A stretch of 64,000 nucleotides of DNA. Origin: Prosthecobacter sp. GTDB taxonomy: Bacteria; Verrucomicrobiota; Verrucomicrobiia; Verrucomicrobiales; Verrucomicrobiaceae. The notes under the pieces were generated by a model. That model ran no database searches. It worked only from the letters and a program-made list of their open reading frames with translations, and had not been told where the DNA came from. A program made the position numbers and the translations under genes. The stretch covers positions 652,204-716,203 of the forward strand of contig NZ_JAXMIH010000023.1 in NCBI RefSeq assembly GCF_034366625.1, written 5' to 3'. Of the stretch, positions 35,821 to 52,686 are shown one piece after another. Within the stretch, counting starts at the first letter, position 1. Every line of letters begins with the position of its first letter.

Positions 35821-36369
35821 ATGAAAGCTGAAAAGACATTGCTCATTGATGACCTGCTGCGCCGGGTCAATGCCTCCCCGTTTCTCCTCGTCGTCGATTA
35901 CACCGGCCTTAAGGTCGATAAATTCGCCGAGCTGCGCAAGCGCCTCAGTGGCGTTGGCGCGGAGATTCACGTCTTCAAAAACAACCTGGTGAAGAAAGCC
36001 GCTGAAAAGGCCGGCTACCCGGGTGAACTGGGTGCCCATCTCACCGGCCAGAGCGCCTATGTGACGGGCGTGAAGGACATCTGCGCCACGGCGAAGGTTT
36101 TGAAGAACTTCACCGCCGAGTTTGAGAAGCCGGTGATGAAAGTCGGCGTTCTTGAAGGCAGCCTTTTGGATGCCGCAACCATCAAAACACTTGCCGACCT
36201 GCCTTCTCGCGAGGTCCTCCTCTCCCAGCTCCTTGGCGTTCTCCAGGCTCCGGCCTCGGCCCTCGCCCGCGTGCTCAAGGCCAAGGCTGATTTGGAAGGT
36301 GCTCCTGCCGAATCTGCTCCCGTCGAAGCCGCCCCGGTTGAAGCTGTTGCTGAAACTGTCGCCCCCTAA
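35821..36369 (+). CDS. rplJ: 50S ribosomal protein L10
   Basis: 182 residues. The N-terminal RNA-binding part has LLVVDYTGLKVDKFAELRK and FKNNLVKKA; the C-terminal helix for L7/L12 dimers follows. The last ~25 residues are Ala/Pro/Glu-rich (APAESAPVEAAPVEAVAET). It lies only 18 bases after rplA, so the classical L10 leader does not fit here. Confidence 0.97.
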   Translation: MKAEKTLLIDDLLRRVNASPFLLVVDYTGLKVDKFAELRKRLSGVGAEIHVFKNNLVKKAAEKAGYPGELGAHLTGQSAYVTGVKDICATAKVLKNFTAEFEKPVMKVGVLEGSLLDAATIKTLADLPSREVLLSQLLGVLQAPASALARVLKAKADLEGAPAESAPVEAAPVEAVAETVAP

Positions 36370-36503
36370 ACCCACCCCAATTTGACCAGATGGCCCGTGA
36401 AACGGCCTGAATAACCAAACACCCAATGGTTCCTCGCCGGAGCGAAAGCTTTTGCTCTTAAATCATCCGAAGCTTCGGAAAGCGGCGACACCGACAAACT
36501 AAT

Positions 36504-36884
36504 ATGGCTGACCTGAATAAAATCGTTGAAGAACTGAGTGGCTTGACCGTCATCGAAGTCGCTGAACTTGTGAAATCCCTCGAAACGAAGTGGGGCGTGA
36601 GCGCTGCCGCTCCCGTGGCTGCCGCCGCTGCTGGCGGTGGTGGTGCTGCTGCACCTGCCGCTGAAGAGAAGACCGAGTTCGATGTCATCCTGACTGAAGC
36701 TGGTGCCAACAAGATTGGCGTCATCAAGGAAGTCCGCGGCGTTGTCCCAGGCCTCGGCCTTGCCGAAGCGAAGAAGCTCGTTGAGAGCGCTCCGCAGAAG
36801 GTCAAGGAAGGCGTCAAGAAGGAAGAGGCGGAAGAAATCAAGAAGAAGCTGGAAGCCGCCGGCGCCAAAGTCGAGATCAAGTAA
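36504..36884 (+). CDS. rplL: 50S ribosomal protein L7/L12
   Basis: 126 residues. An N-terminal dimerisation helix, an Ala/Gly-rich hinge ([13 protein letters not shown]) and the C-terminal factor-binding domain ([25 protein letters not shown]...[10 protein letters not shown]). It recruits translation GTPases to the stalk. A 134-base gap separates it from rplJ and contains the palindrome CCGAAGCTTCGG at 36467-36478. Confidence 0.99.
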   Translation: MADLNKIVEELSGLTVIEVAELVKSLETKWGVSAAAPVAAAAAGGGGAAAPAAEEKTEFDVILTEAGANKIGVIKEVRGVVPGLGLAEAKKLVESAPQKVKEGVKKEEAEEIKKKLEAAGAKVEIK

Positions 36885-37261
36885 TCTCACGTTCCTCCTG
36901 CTCTTTGCCGCGTGGCGGTTGCCCTCAACAGCAGCGCCACGCGGTCAGGAGCCTCAAAGTCAGTGTCAGTCCAATCCCCCGTTTGTTTCGTTCCATCGCA
37001 TGCCCGCAACCGTCCGTGACCTCCTGAATTTCCGAAGCCGTTGCTTCGGTTCCGGGGTTGCTCGCGGTGTTGCGGCTGCTTCTGACAATTTTCATGGCCT
37101 GAGTCTGGGTTCACACCCGGGTTCTGGCTGCTTCGTTTTCGCGACAATCGTAAGTGATGCCGGGCTGGCCGCCTGACATCGCTGCTTTTGTTGCTTCGCG
37201 GAACTCACCCCTCCGCATCCTGCCACCGCCAATCGCCCCCTAACCGCCTCATCACTGCCTT
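36885..37261. other. rplL-rpoB intergenic region
   Basis: 377 bases, no credible gene. Just after rplL a perfect 10-bp inverted repeat CCGCGTGGCG/CGCCACGCGG (36908-36917 and 36935-36944) would form a stable hairpin without a T-run. In E. coli this interval holds an attenuator and an RNase III site that lower rpoBC relative to L12; an equivalent role is inferred. The rest has no recognised motif. Confidence 0.6.
36908..36944 (+). terminator. Possible attenuator hairpin between rplL and rpoB
   Basis: 10-bp perfect stem, 17-base loop, 23 bases after the rplL stop, no following T-run. A partial terminator or processing site is likelier than a full stop. Confidence 0.45.
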
Positions 37262-41122
<3,861 letters not shown>

Positions 41123-41176
41123 CCCGTCCTCCCCCAGAAACCCAGCGCTAAAAATACACCGCATCCTCCACACATC

Positions 41177-45328
<4,152 letters not shown>

Positions 45329-45351
45329 GCTGCCCGGTCATCCACTCAATC

Positions 45352-45387
45352 CCGCCTCCCTCGGTTCACGCCGTCGGAGGCGGTTTT
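45352..45387 (+). terminator. Rho-independent terminator after rpoC
   Basis: Stem CCGCCTCC/GGAGGCGG (45352-45359, 45376-45383) followed directly by TTTT. It closes the secE-rpoC transcription unit before the convergent efflux genes. Confidence 0.85.
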
Positions 45388-45461
45388 GCGTTTGGGGAGG
45401 GCGTGGCTTTTCGAAAGCCGCCTGCTTTTTGTGCGGCAAGTCTCACAAACCGTCGGACAAT

Positions 45462-48400
45462 CTACGCCAGTCTCTCCATTCCTTCATTCTCTTCGATTCG
45501 CCCCAGCCCTCCCAGCTTGGCACCCAACTTTTCCATGTAAAGATACACGACGGGTGTGATGTAGAGGGTCAGCAACTGCGAGAAGACCAGACCTCCCACC
45601 ACCGCAAGGCCGAGGGAACGGCGTGCATCGGCGCCTGAGCCAATGCCAAGCGCGATCGGCAGCGCGCCCATCAGCGCGGCAAACGTTGTCATCATGATCG
45701 GACGAAACCGCACCAGGCAGGCCTCGCGGATCGCCTCCGCTGGCGCCTTGTGGTGATGGCGTTGCGCTTCGAGGGCGAAGTCGATCATCATGATCGCATT
45801 CTTCTTCACGATGCCAATGAGCATCAGGATGCCCACGAAGCCATACACGTTCAGTTCCTCGCCGAACAACATCAGCGTCATCAATGCGCCGACGCCGGCC
45901 GCGGGCAGGCCCGACAGGATGGTGAGCGGGTGGATGAAGCTCTCATACAGGATGCCCAGCACCAGGTAGATCACGAGAATCGCCATCACCAGCAACAGCG
46001 TGAGGTTGCCCAGTGAGCTTTGAAACGCCTGGGCCTCGCCTTGAAAATTGGCGTTCATCCCGGCGGGCGTCATGCCCTCGACCGCCGTCTTGATGCGATT
46101 GACCACATCCCCCAGAGACTGGCCGCGTTCGATGTTGAACGAAATGGTCGCCGATGGGAGCTGGCCGAGATGATTCACCGTGAGCGGTCCGACGCCGCGT
46201 GTGACGGTGGCGATGGCATCCAGCGGTGTCAGTCCGTTGTCGGTGGAGCGCAGGTAAACACGATCCAGTTCTCCAGGCGTCTGCTGAAACCGCGGCCGTA
46301 CCTCCAGCATCACCGAGTATTCGTCAGCCGAAGTGTAAATGCTGCTGATCTGGCGGGAGCCGAACGCATCATACAGTGCGTTGTCGAGCTGGCCGGAAGA
46401 AATGCCCAGTGAGGCCGCGCGATCCCGGTCAATGTCCACCCGCACCTCTGGGTTGCTCAGTTGCAGATCAGAGGCCACATCCGTCACACCGGGTACGGTG
46501 CGGATCCTGGCCTCCAGTTGCGGCGTGATGCGGTTGATCTCCTCCAGGCTGATTCCAGACAGCGTGAATTGATACGGACTGTTGCTCAGACGCCCGCCCA
46601 TTCGAATGAGCGGTGGCACCTGCGGGAATGCGCGAATACCCGGCACTTGAGAGAGGTCACACCGCAGTTGATCCACGATCTCCGCGGCAGATGGTCGTTC
46701 ACTGCGAGGCTTCAGTCGCGCATACATGCGTCCCAGGTTCGACGGGCCGCCAAACGAGGTGCTGCCGAGACTCGAGCTGAAGCTCTCGATGTGCGGATTG
46801 CGCGCCATGATCAACGCCAGAGCCCTCTGGTGCGCCACCATCGATTCAAATGACGAGTCCTTCGCTCCCTCGGTGCCCACGTAGAGTGATCCGATGTCCT
46901 CCGTGGGAATGAATCCTTTGCGAATGACCGCGAAGCCCCAGGCAGTCGCCGCGATCGTCGCCAGTGTCACCAGCATTGTCAGCACGCGATGCGCCAGCAC
47001 CATGTCCAGCGTCCAGCGATACATGGCCGTCATTCCATGGATGCCGTGTTCCACCATGCGGGAGAACCAGCCCTCCTTTTTCTCCTCGCTCTGAGGTTTG
47101 AGAAACCGGCTGCACAGCATCGGCGTCAGCGTCAGCGACACGATGCCCGAGATCAGAATCGCCGTGCCGATGGTGATGGCGAATTCATTGAAGAGCCGGC
47201 CGAGGATGCCGCCCATGAACAACACGGGCAGAAACACCGCCGCCAGCGACAGAGTCATCGAGATCACCGTGAAGGCGATCTCACGCGAGCCGATCAGCGC
47301 CGCCTGAAACGGCGTCTTTCCCTGTTCGATGTGACGCACGATGTTCTCCAGCACCACGATCGCATCATCGACGACGAAGCCCACGCACAGCGTCAACGCC
47401 ATCAGAGAAAGGTTGTTCAGGCTGAAGCCCAGCAGGTGCATCACCGAGAAGGTCGTGATGATCGACAGAATGATCGCCAGAGCCGGAATCACCGTGGCGG
47501 TGAGCCTGCGCAGGAACAAAAAGATCACCAGCACCACAAGGGCAATGCTCAGTCCCAGCGTGAACTGCACATCATGCACTGAATCTCGAATCGAGACCGA
47601 GCGGTCCGTCAATATCTCCAATGTCACGGCGGCGGGAAGCTGCTCGTTGATGGATGGCAGCAGCTTGCGGATTTCATTCACCACCTGGACCGTGTTCGAG
47701 CCCGGCTGGCGTTGCACGGCGATCATGATGGCGCGCTTGTTGTTGAACCACGCCGCCACTCGGTCGTCCTCCACGCCGTCCATGACCTGTGCCACGTCTC
47801 CGAGACGCACTGGGCTGTCCTCGCGATAGGCGATGACGAGGTTGCTGAATTCAGCCGCATTGGTCAGCTTGCCGCCGGATTGCACCGTGAACACCTGATC
47901 CACGCCTTGCAGTGTTCCGGTGGGAATGTTGCTGTTGCCGGTTTGGATCGCGGCGCGCACTTCATCCAGGCTCACGCCGCGCGAGGCGATGCGCAGCGGA
48001 TTGACCTGCACGCGCACGGCATACTTCTGCGATCCAAACACCTGCACCTGCGCCACGCCGGCCACCGTGGAGAATTTAGGCGAGATCAGCGTCTCGGTAT
48101 ACTCATCCACCTTGGACATCGGCAGCGTGTCGGACACCAGCGCCAGGAACATGATCGGCGACTCCGCCGGATTCACTTTGCGGAACGACGGCGGCGCGGT
48201 CATCTCCTGTGGCAGCCGCCTCTGCGCGGTGGAGATCGCCGATTGCACATCCAGCGCCGCATCGTCGATGTCGCGTGCGAGGTCGAATTGCAGTGTGATG
48301 CTCGTGCTTCCCAGCGAACTGGAGGAAACCATCGAGGTGATGCCAGGAATGGTCGAAAACTGTTTCTCCAGTGGATTTGCCACCGTTGCCGCCATCGTCG

Positions 48401-48569
48401 CCGGACTCGCGCCGGGCAAACTTGCAGTCACCGACAACGTAGGGAAATCCACATTCGGCAGGTCGCTCACCGGCAGCTCTTTGTAGGCCAGAATTCCGAA
48501 CGCCAGCGCACCGATCATGACCAACGAGATCATCACCGGCCGCCGGATCGAAAGCTCGGAGACATTCAT
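45462..48569 (-). CDS. RND-type (HAE1) multidrug efflux permease
   Basis: 1035 residues. The N-terminus MNVSELSIRRPVMISLVMIGALAFG (TM1), the TM4 motif GFVVDDAIVVLENIVRH with the proton-relay aspartates, and the second-half repeat with LTPMLCSRFLKP and GIVKKNAIMMIDFALE are diagnostic of AcrB/MdtB-like pumps. It exports hydrophobic compounds with an adaptor and an outer-membrane channel. The adaptor gene is directly upstream (4-base overlap); a TolC-type gene is not in the window. Substrates cannot be predicted. Confidence 0.95.
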   Translation of the reverse strand: MNVSELSIRRPVMISLVMIGALAFGILAYKELPVSDLPNVDFPTLSVTASLPGASPATMAATVANPLEKQFSTIPGITSMVSSSSLGSTSITLQFDLARDIDDAALDVQSAISTAQRRLPQEMTAPPSFRKVNPAESPIMFLALVSDTLPMSKVDEYTETLISPKFSTVAGVAQVQVFGSQKYAVRVQVNPLRIASRGVSLDEVRAAIQTGNSNIPTGTLQGVDQVFTVQSGGKLTNAAEFSNLVIAYREDSPVRLGDVAQVMDGVEDDRVAAWFNNKRAIMIAVQRQPGSNTVQVVNEIRKLLPSINEQLPAAVTLEILTDRSVSIRDSVHDVQFTLGLSIALVVLVIFLFLRRLTATVIPALAIILSIITTFSVMHLLGFSLNNLSLMALTLCVGFVVDDAIVVLENIVRHIEQGKTPFQAALIGSREIAFTVISMTLSLAAVFLPVLFMGGILGRLFNEFAITIGTAILISGIVSLTLTPMLCSRFLKPQSEEKKEGWFSRMVEHGIHGMTAMYRWTLDMVLAHRVLTMLVTLATIAATAWGFAVIRKGFIPTEDIGSLYVGTEGAKDSSFESMVAHQRALALIMARNPHIESFSSSLGSTSFGGPSNLGRMYARLKPRSERPSAAEIVDQLRCDLSQVPGIRAFPQVPPLIRMGGRLSNSPYQFTLSGISLEEINRITPQLEARIRTVPGVTDVASDLQLSNPEVRVDIDRDRAASLGISSGQLDNALYDAFGSRQISSIYTSADEYSVMLEVRPRFQQTPGELDRVYLRSTDNGLTPLDAIATVTRGVGPLTVNHLGQLPSATISFNIERGQSLGDVVNRIKTAVEGMTPAGMNANFQGEAQAFQSSLGNLTLLLVMAILVIYLVLGILYESFIHPLTILSGLPAAGVGALMTLMLFGEELNVYGFVGILMLIGIVKKNAIMMIDFALEAQRHHHKAPAEAIREACLVRFRPIMMTTFAALMGALPIALGIGSGADARRSLGLAVVGGLVFSQLLTLYITPVVYLYMEKLGAKLGGLGRIEENEGMERLA

Positions 48570-49750
48570 GGTATCACTCCCGCTGTGGCGTCGGGTGAAG
48601 GAGAGCCCTCCAGGCCCGGCTTGATGCTCACTTTGCCGCCATCGCGCAGACGATCATGCCCGTCGATCACCACTTTTTCGCCACCCTCGAGTCCTGAGGA
48701 AATGACCGCTTCGTTTTCCACCATGCGTGCCACCACCACATTCATCGCACGCACCGTCATGTCCGGCAGCACCATAAACACAAAGGTTCCATTCTGACCG
48801 GGCTGCACCGCACGCGCCGGAGCCACCACCGCGTTTTTGTCCACTTTCACCTCCACGCCTAGATTGGCATACTGGCCGGGCCAGAGGATCTGCGGGGTGT
48901 TCTTGAAGGTGGCACGCACATCGATCGTCCCGGTGTTCGGTTTGACCGTGTTGTCCAGAAACTCGAGCTGCCCTTCCACCGTCAGTCGTTCCGGCAGGCT
49001 GGTGTTGGCGGTCACTTTCAGCGCGCCTGCGTTCATCCCGCGCTGCAAAGCCGGCAACTGCTGCTCCGGCACCGCAAAGGTCACCTCAATCGGTTCGATC
49101 TGATTGATCACCACGAGATCCGTTTGATACGCGCTCGCCACGTTGCCCACATCGGCCAGGACACGCCCGGCACGGCCCGGGATCGGCGCACGCACATCGC
49201 AGTAGGCCAGGTTCATCTCCGCCTTCTGCACCGTCGCCTCGGCCACGGCGGTCTGGCTGCTGGCGGACTTCACATTCACCGTCGCCAGCTCCAGTTCCTT
49301 CTGCGGCACGGCACCGTCCTTCGACAGCGTCTGGTAGCGGCGTTCCTGATCCTTCGCATTGCCCGCTTGCGCGGTCGCCTGTGCCAGCAGCGCCTTCGCT
49401 TCGCCCAGCGCCACCTCGAACGGTTTGCGTTCGATGGTGAACAGCACGTCGCCCTTCTTCACATCCTGACCGTCCTTGAAGTGCACCTCTGCGATCCGGC
49501 CGGTCACCTGCGGCTTCAGCGTCACCGTCTGGATCGGTGACACGCGGCCGATGGCGCGCAACGTGACGGGCATGTCCTTGCGCACCACCTCCGCCACCAG
49601 CACCGGCGTCACGCTCTGTTTGGGGGGTCCTGTGGCGGTCTCCTTCGAGCACCCGGCCACGCCTGCCAGCAGCAGCGCCGCACACGCGACCCTGCGCCAT
49701 GAGCGGCCCGGTTCCGTCGAATGAAGGTCAGGGACGGTGGTTCGTTTCAT
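48566..49750 (-). CDS. RND efflux periplasmic adaptor (membrane fusion protein), lipoprotein
   Basis: 394 residues from the ATG at 49750. The signal ACAALLLAGVAGC has a lipobox (VAGC near residue 34). The barrel-sandwich/lipoyl half (PQVTGRIAEVHFKDGQDVKKGDVLF), a coiled coil (AKALLAQATAQAGN... and SASSQTAVAEATVQKAE) and a beta-barrel follow, with the closing DVRAPIPGRAG motif. A longer frame to 49933 would read through a palindromic repeat and is rejected. It ends by overlapping the permease start. Confidence 0.93.
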   Translation of the reverse strand: MKRTTVPDLHSTEPGRSWRRVACAALLLAGVAGCSKETATGPPKQSVTPVLVAEVVRKDMPVTLRAIGRVSPIQTVTLKPQVTGRIAEVHFKDGQDVKKGDVLFTIERKPFEVALGEAKALLAQATAQAGNAKDQERRYQTLSKDGAVPQKELELATVNVKSASSQTAVAEATVQKAEMNLAYCDVRAPIPGRAGRVLADVGNVASAYQTDLVVINQIEPIEVTFAVPEQQLPALQRGMNAGALKVTANTSLPERLTVEGQLEFLDNTVKPNTGTIDVRATFKNTPQILWPGQYANLGVEVKVDKNAVVAPARAVQPGQNGTFVFMVLPDMTVRAMNVVVARMVENEAVISSGLEGGEKVVIDGHDRLRDGGKVSIKPGLEGSPSPDATAGVIP

Positions 49751-49836
49751 AAGCACTGCTGCCATCAAGTACGCCCCCGTCGTTCGAACGGCCTTACAAA
49801 TCGCCGGGCCTGTGTCCGCGAAGACCACGGGGCATG

Positions 49837-49919
49837 GAAGGGAGCGCGGACATTCGCTGCGCGGCTTCGCAGCATGTCCGCAGAATTCATAAGCGGGCAT
49901 GAGTGCCCGCGCTCCCTTC
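49837..49919. repeat. Nested inverted-repeat element A
   Basis: Outer perfect 11-bp stem GAAGGGAGCGC/GCGCTCCCTTC (49837-49847, 49909-49919). Inside are two hairpins: GGACAT/ATGTCC (49848-49853, 49874-49879) enclosing GCTGCG/CGCAGC, and GCGGGCA/TGCCCGC around TGAG (49893-49910). Folded, it would be a three-way junction. The left arm repeats the sequence found after the pdhC and thyA stops. Confidence 0.75.
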
Positions 49920-49959
49920 AGTCTGGCCTGCACAACGCCGCGCTGCGCTGGTGCAGCAC

Positions 49960-50023
49960 GGTTCTGTCAAAGCACGGCACGGTGTTGTGCCGTAGCAACG
50001 CGGTTCCGGGGAACCCCAGAACC
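49960..50023. repeat. Nested inverted-repeat element B
   Basis: Outer 7-bp stem GGTTCTG/CAGAACC (49960-49966, 50017-50023) enclosing two hairpins: ACGGCAC/GTGCCGT with loop GGTGTT (49974-49993) and GGTTCC/GGAACC with loop GG (50002-50015). Same two-hairpins-in-a-stem plan as element A with unrelated sequence. Confidence 0.65.
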
Positions 50024-50222
50024 ATTCAGGGAAAGCCCGACACGAGCCAGCGGGAACGGTGAACGAGCCAGTTGGAGAGCTGTCACGGCCTGTCATCGTG
50101 CAAATCCTCAAAGAGCTAAGCCGTTTCAAGTCTCCGAGACACCTCCACTCTACCCGACTTTGATCTCCGCCTGAAGCTCGTCCGCAGCAACTGCGCTGGA
50201 AAACTCAACAATGTAGTGGCAT

Positions 50223-50726
50223 TCAGGGGATAGCCGGTGGCTTGGGTGGTTCTGGAAATGACCGAGGCGGCACTAACATCTGTTTTTGGGTCGGTGGCAT
50301 TTGATCCTTTCCAAAGATCCAAATAAACGGCCTCGCCTCGTCGAGGTGCGGTTGAGTGGCTCGATGTTCCTGAGGCTTGGCAGCAGGTTCAGCCTTATTT
50401 CCAAGGAAAAAACCACGGAGATATATCGATGTCATGGCAGTCAGCACCCCTGCCAGAGCCAGAAAGGTTACTTTCACGATGTACTTGGCCCGATCGATTT
50501 TGCGCCGCTTCTTCATGTCATCAAGCCAACTTCCGATGAGATCGGCCATCATTCCAGGCGGCACTTGATCTGCTTTGATATCACTGGGCAAGCAAGGTGT
50601 GAGAAGAGGGCTGGCACCTGATGCTTTACCTGCCCTGCCAACCGTGGCTTTCTTCCCGCTCGAAGATGCCTGCCCACCACCCTCGGGAGTGTCGGCAGAA
50701 GGCTTCGAGTTGGTTTCTCGGGGCAT
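50223..50726 (-). CDS. Single-pass membrane protein of unknown function
   Basis: 167 residues. A polar N-terminal region (Ser/Gly/Lys-rich) and a short helix (MMADLIGSWLDDMKKRRKID) precede one TM at about 83-108 (KVTFLALAGVLTAMTSIYLRGFF). The C-terminal tail is Pro-rich. It lies directly downstream of the winged-helix-like gene on the same strand. No family is recognised. Confidence 0.6.
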   Translation of the reverse strand: MPRETNSKPSADTPEGGGQASSSGKKATVGRAGKASGASPLLTPCLPSDIKADQVPPGMMADLIGSWLDDMKKRRKIDRAKYIVKVTFLALAGVLTAMTSIYLRGFFLGNKAEPAAKPQEHRATQPHLDEARPFIWIFGKDQMPPTQKQMLVPPRSFPEPPKPPAIP

Positions 50727-50773
50727 GGCGCATGTGCGAGGTTAAGAAAGAGCATGCAGAAGGCATGGGTGCT

Positions 50774-51256
50774 TCAGGCTACCTTTTCGATCACGTCCAA
50801 GGTGTTGATCAGCCGCATCGCGTCGGCGCGCCCTGTGCTGCTCAGGGTGTAGGACTGGTGCTTGCCTTTGGCATCCTCTCCTTGTCGGATGATTTGACCT
50901 CTGTCGTGCAGCGTTTCCATATTGGAACTGATGTTCGAGGTTTTCGCATGCCAGGCTTCGATTTGCACATTGACCTGACGGCTCGTGAATGACACCGCAC
51001 CACTAAGTTCGATGTAGAGTGCGGAGCACAGCGCTAGTTGCGGCCCGCTGAGCTTGTCCTTGCGGCTCGTGACATAGGCGGCCACTCGTTCACGAATGGC
51101 ATCATCCTCAGCGAACTGGTTCTTCTGCTCAGAAAACTGTTGAAGCAACGTGATGCGTGGGTCGACCATCTTCTTTATCACGAGAAGCTCGGGTAAGGTG
51201 AGTTCATTCATGAGGTCAAGGACCTCCAGTAGCCTTGAAGAGACCGGGGTATTCAT
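50774..51256 (-). CDS. Putative winged-helix DNA-binding protein
   Basis: 160 residues. The second half reads like a winged helix: LALCSALYIELSGAVSFTSRQVN, a possible recognition helix AKTSNISSNMETLHDRGQI, then a basic wing (RQGEDAKGKHQSYTLSSTG). The N-terminal half is leucine-rich and may dimerise. An inverted repeat at 51343-51368, 87 bases upstream of its ATG, could be its operator. Assignment rests on pattern only. Confidence 0.5.
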   Translation of the reverse strand: MNTPVSSRLLEVLDLMNELTLPELLVIKKMVDPRITLLQQFSEQKNQFAEDDAIRERVAAYVTSRKDKLSGPQLALCSALYIELSGAVSFTSRQVNVQIEAWHAKTSNISSNMETLHDRGQIIRQGEDAKGKHQSYTLSSTGRADAMRLINTLDVIEKVA

Positions 51257-51504
51257 GAGAAGTGAGGGCTTGCTTTGGTAAAGTTAGTGAAGAAACAGCG
51301 TAACTTGTACTGATTCTAGAGTAAAAACGCAGTTGAGGCATCTAAAATTAGACATTGTGCTAATTTTATACATTTTGAATCGCAAAGTTAGTCAATAGGA
51401 TGACTCCCTTCCTGCCTATGTAATTTCCATAAAAACACCCATAACTGAGCGGTTCGTGCATCCTCCTCGGTTCAATCAACGTGACAGTCATTGCCGCACT
51501 GCAC
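51257..51504. other. AT-rich intergenic region
   Basis: 248 bases between the M42 peptidase stop and the winged-helix-like gene. It has the palindrome listed at 51343-51368 and AT-rich sequence suitable for a promoter on the minus strand. No gene. Confidence 0.5.
51343..51368. promoter_or_regulatory. Operator-like inverted repeat
   Basis: Perfect 9-bp arms TAAAATTAG/CTAATTTTA with an 8-base spacer, in the leader region of the winged-helix-like gene. The size and symmetry suit a dimeric regulator. No binding evidence. Confidence 0.5.
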
Positions 51505-52578
51505 CTACAGTTTCACCCGAAACACGTCCTTGGCCTTCACGCTTTCGGCGAAGGCGGTGAGGAGCTGGATGGTGTGCTCGACATCCTGGAGGTGGGCCAT
51601 TTCGACGACGCTGTGCATGTAGCGCAAGGGCAGGGAGACGAGGGCGCTGGGGATGCCGTGCTGCTGGATGAAGATGGCGGTGGTGTCGGTGCCGGTGGTG
51701 CGGGAGGTGGCCTCGTGCTGGACGGGGATCTTTTCCTTTTCTGCCACGGCGATGAGGCGCTGGACGACTTCGACGTGGTTGGCTGCGCCGTGGGTGAGCG
51801 TGGGGCCGCCGCCGAGCTGCACGCTGCCGTGCAGTTTGAGATCAATCTGCGGCGTGTCGGTGGCGTGGGTGACATCGACGACGATGGCGACATCGGGCAT
51901 GAGGCGGTGGGCGATCATGCGTGCGCCATGGCCGCCGATCTCCTCCTGCACGGCGTTGACGGCATAGACGGTGGTGGGCAGGCGGGCTTTGCGCTTGCTG
52001 AGGCGGGCGATGACCTCGGCGATGATGTAGCCGCCGATGCGGTTGTCCAAGGCCCGGCCGCAGAGCTTGTCGGTGCCGAGTTCCTCGACGCCGTCGGCAT
52101 AGACGGCGGGATGACCGACGCGGATGCCGGCCTTGGCGACTTCCTTGGCGCTGGAGGCGCCGATGTCGATGGCGAGTTCATGGGCCTTCGGCACCTTTTC
52201 GTCCTCACGGTCGCGGATGTGCATGGCGGTGTTGCCGATGACGCCACGCACGGTGCCTTGGTCGCCCAGAATATCGACGCGACGGCCGCGTGCGGTGGCG
52301 ACATCGCTGCCGCCGATGCGATCGACGAAGATGAAGCCGTCCTTGGAGATGAACCGCACCATGTAGCCGATCTCATCGGCGTGAGCTTCGAACATGAGGC
52401 GGCGGCCATCCTTGTCGCCATCGAGCGTGGCCCAGGCGTTGCCGTAGGCGTCGCTCTCCACGCGGTCGGCGAACTTGCGTGCGTAGGCCGCCCACTTGCG
52501 CTGGCCGCGTGCCTCGAAGCCGGTGGGACTCGGCGTGGCGAGGAGATCGAGAAGGAAAGTTTTGGAGGAAGGGGACAT
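51505..52578 (-). CDS. M42 family metallopeptidase (aminopeptidase/endoglucanase-like)
   Basis: 357 residues. MFEAHADEIGYMV holds the first metal-ligand His and Asp, CGRALDNRIGGYI the bridging Asp, VNAVQEEIGGHGARM the catalytic Glu pair, VVDVTHATD a further Asp ligand, and the C-terminal PLRYMHSVVEMAHLQDV the last His. All metal ligands of the M42/FrvX family appear conserved. It probably acts as a cytosolic aminopeptidase in peptide turnover. A short-word repeat leader lies just upstream. Confidence 0.93.
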   Translation of the reverse strand: MSPSSKTFLLDLLATPSPTGFEARGQRKWAAYARKFADRVESDAYGNAWATLDGDKDGRRLMFEAHADEIGYMVRFISKDGFIFVDRIGGSDVATARGRRVDILGDQGTVRGVIGNTAMHIRDREDEKVPKAHELAIDIGASSAKEVAKAGIRVGHPAVYADGVEELGTDKLCGRALDNRIGGYIIAEVIARLSKRKARLPTTVYAVNAVQEEIGGHGARMIAHRLMPDVAIVVDVTHATDTPQIDLKLHGSVQLGGGPTLTHGAANHVEVVQRLIAVAEKEKIPVQHEATSRTTGTDTTAIFIQQHGIPSALVSLPLRYMHSVVEMAHLQDVEHTIQLLTAFAESVKAKDVFRVKL

Positions 52579-52587
52579 GGAGAACTG

Positions 52588-52680
52588 TTAAGAGTTAAAA
52601 GTTAGAGGTTAAAGGTTCGATGTTCTTGGTTTGGAAGAACCATCGTCAACCACTGCAAACAACCGTCAACCATCGCAAAC
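52588..52680. repeat. Short-word leader repeats (TTAA/GTTA words and ACC..GTCAACC words)
   Basis: Next to the M42 start, GTTAAGAGTTAAAAGTTAG and GAGGTTAAAGG repeat a GTTA-type word. Further away (about 52639-52680), AACCATCGTCAACCACTGC and AACCGTCAACCATCGC repeat a longer unit twice. Low-complexity words of this kind precede several genes in this window. Confidence 0.55.
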
Positions 52681-52686
52681 GCGCCC

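Larger units (their letters stand above)
49751..50222. other. Intergenic region packed with palindromes, upstream of the efflux adaptor
   Basis: 472 bases between a membrane-protein gene and the adaptor gene, both on the minus strand. It holds two nested inverted-repeat elements (49837-49919 and 49960-50023) listed separately, and otherwise no gene I can support. Confidence 0.6.

Noticed and set aside
36370..36503. L10 leader or riboswitch between rplJ and rplL
   Set aside because: The region has only small palindromes (such as CCGAAGCTTCGG); no kink-turn or known L10-leader features can be identified.
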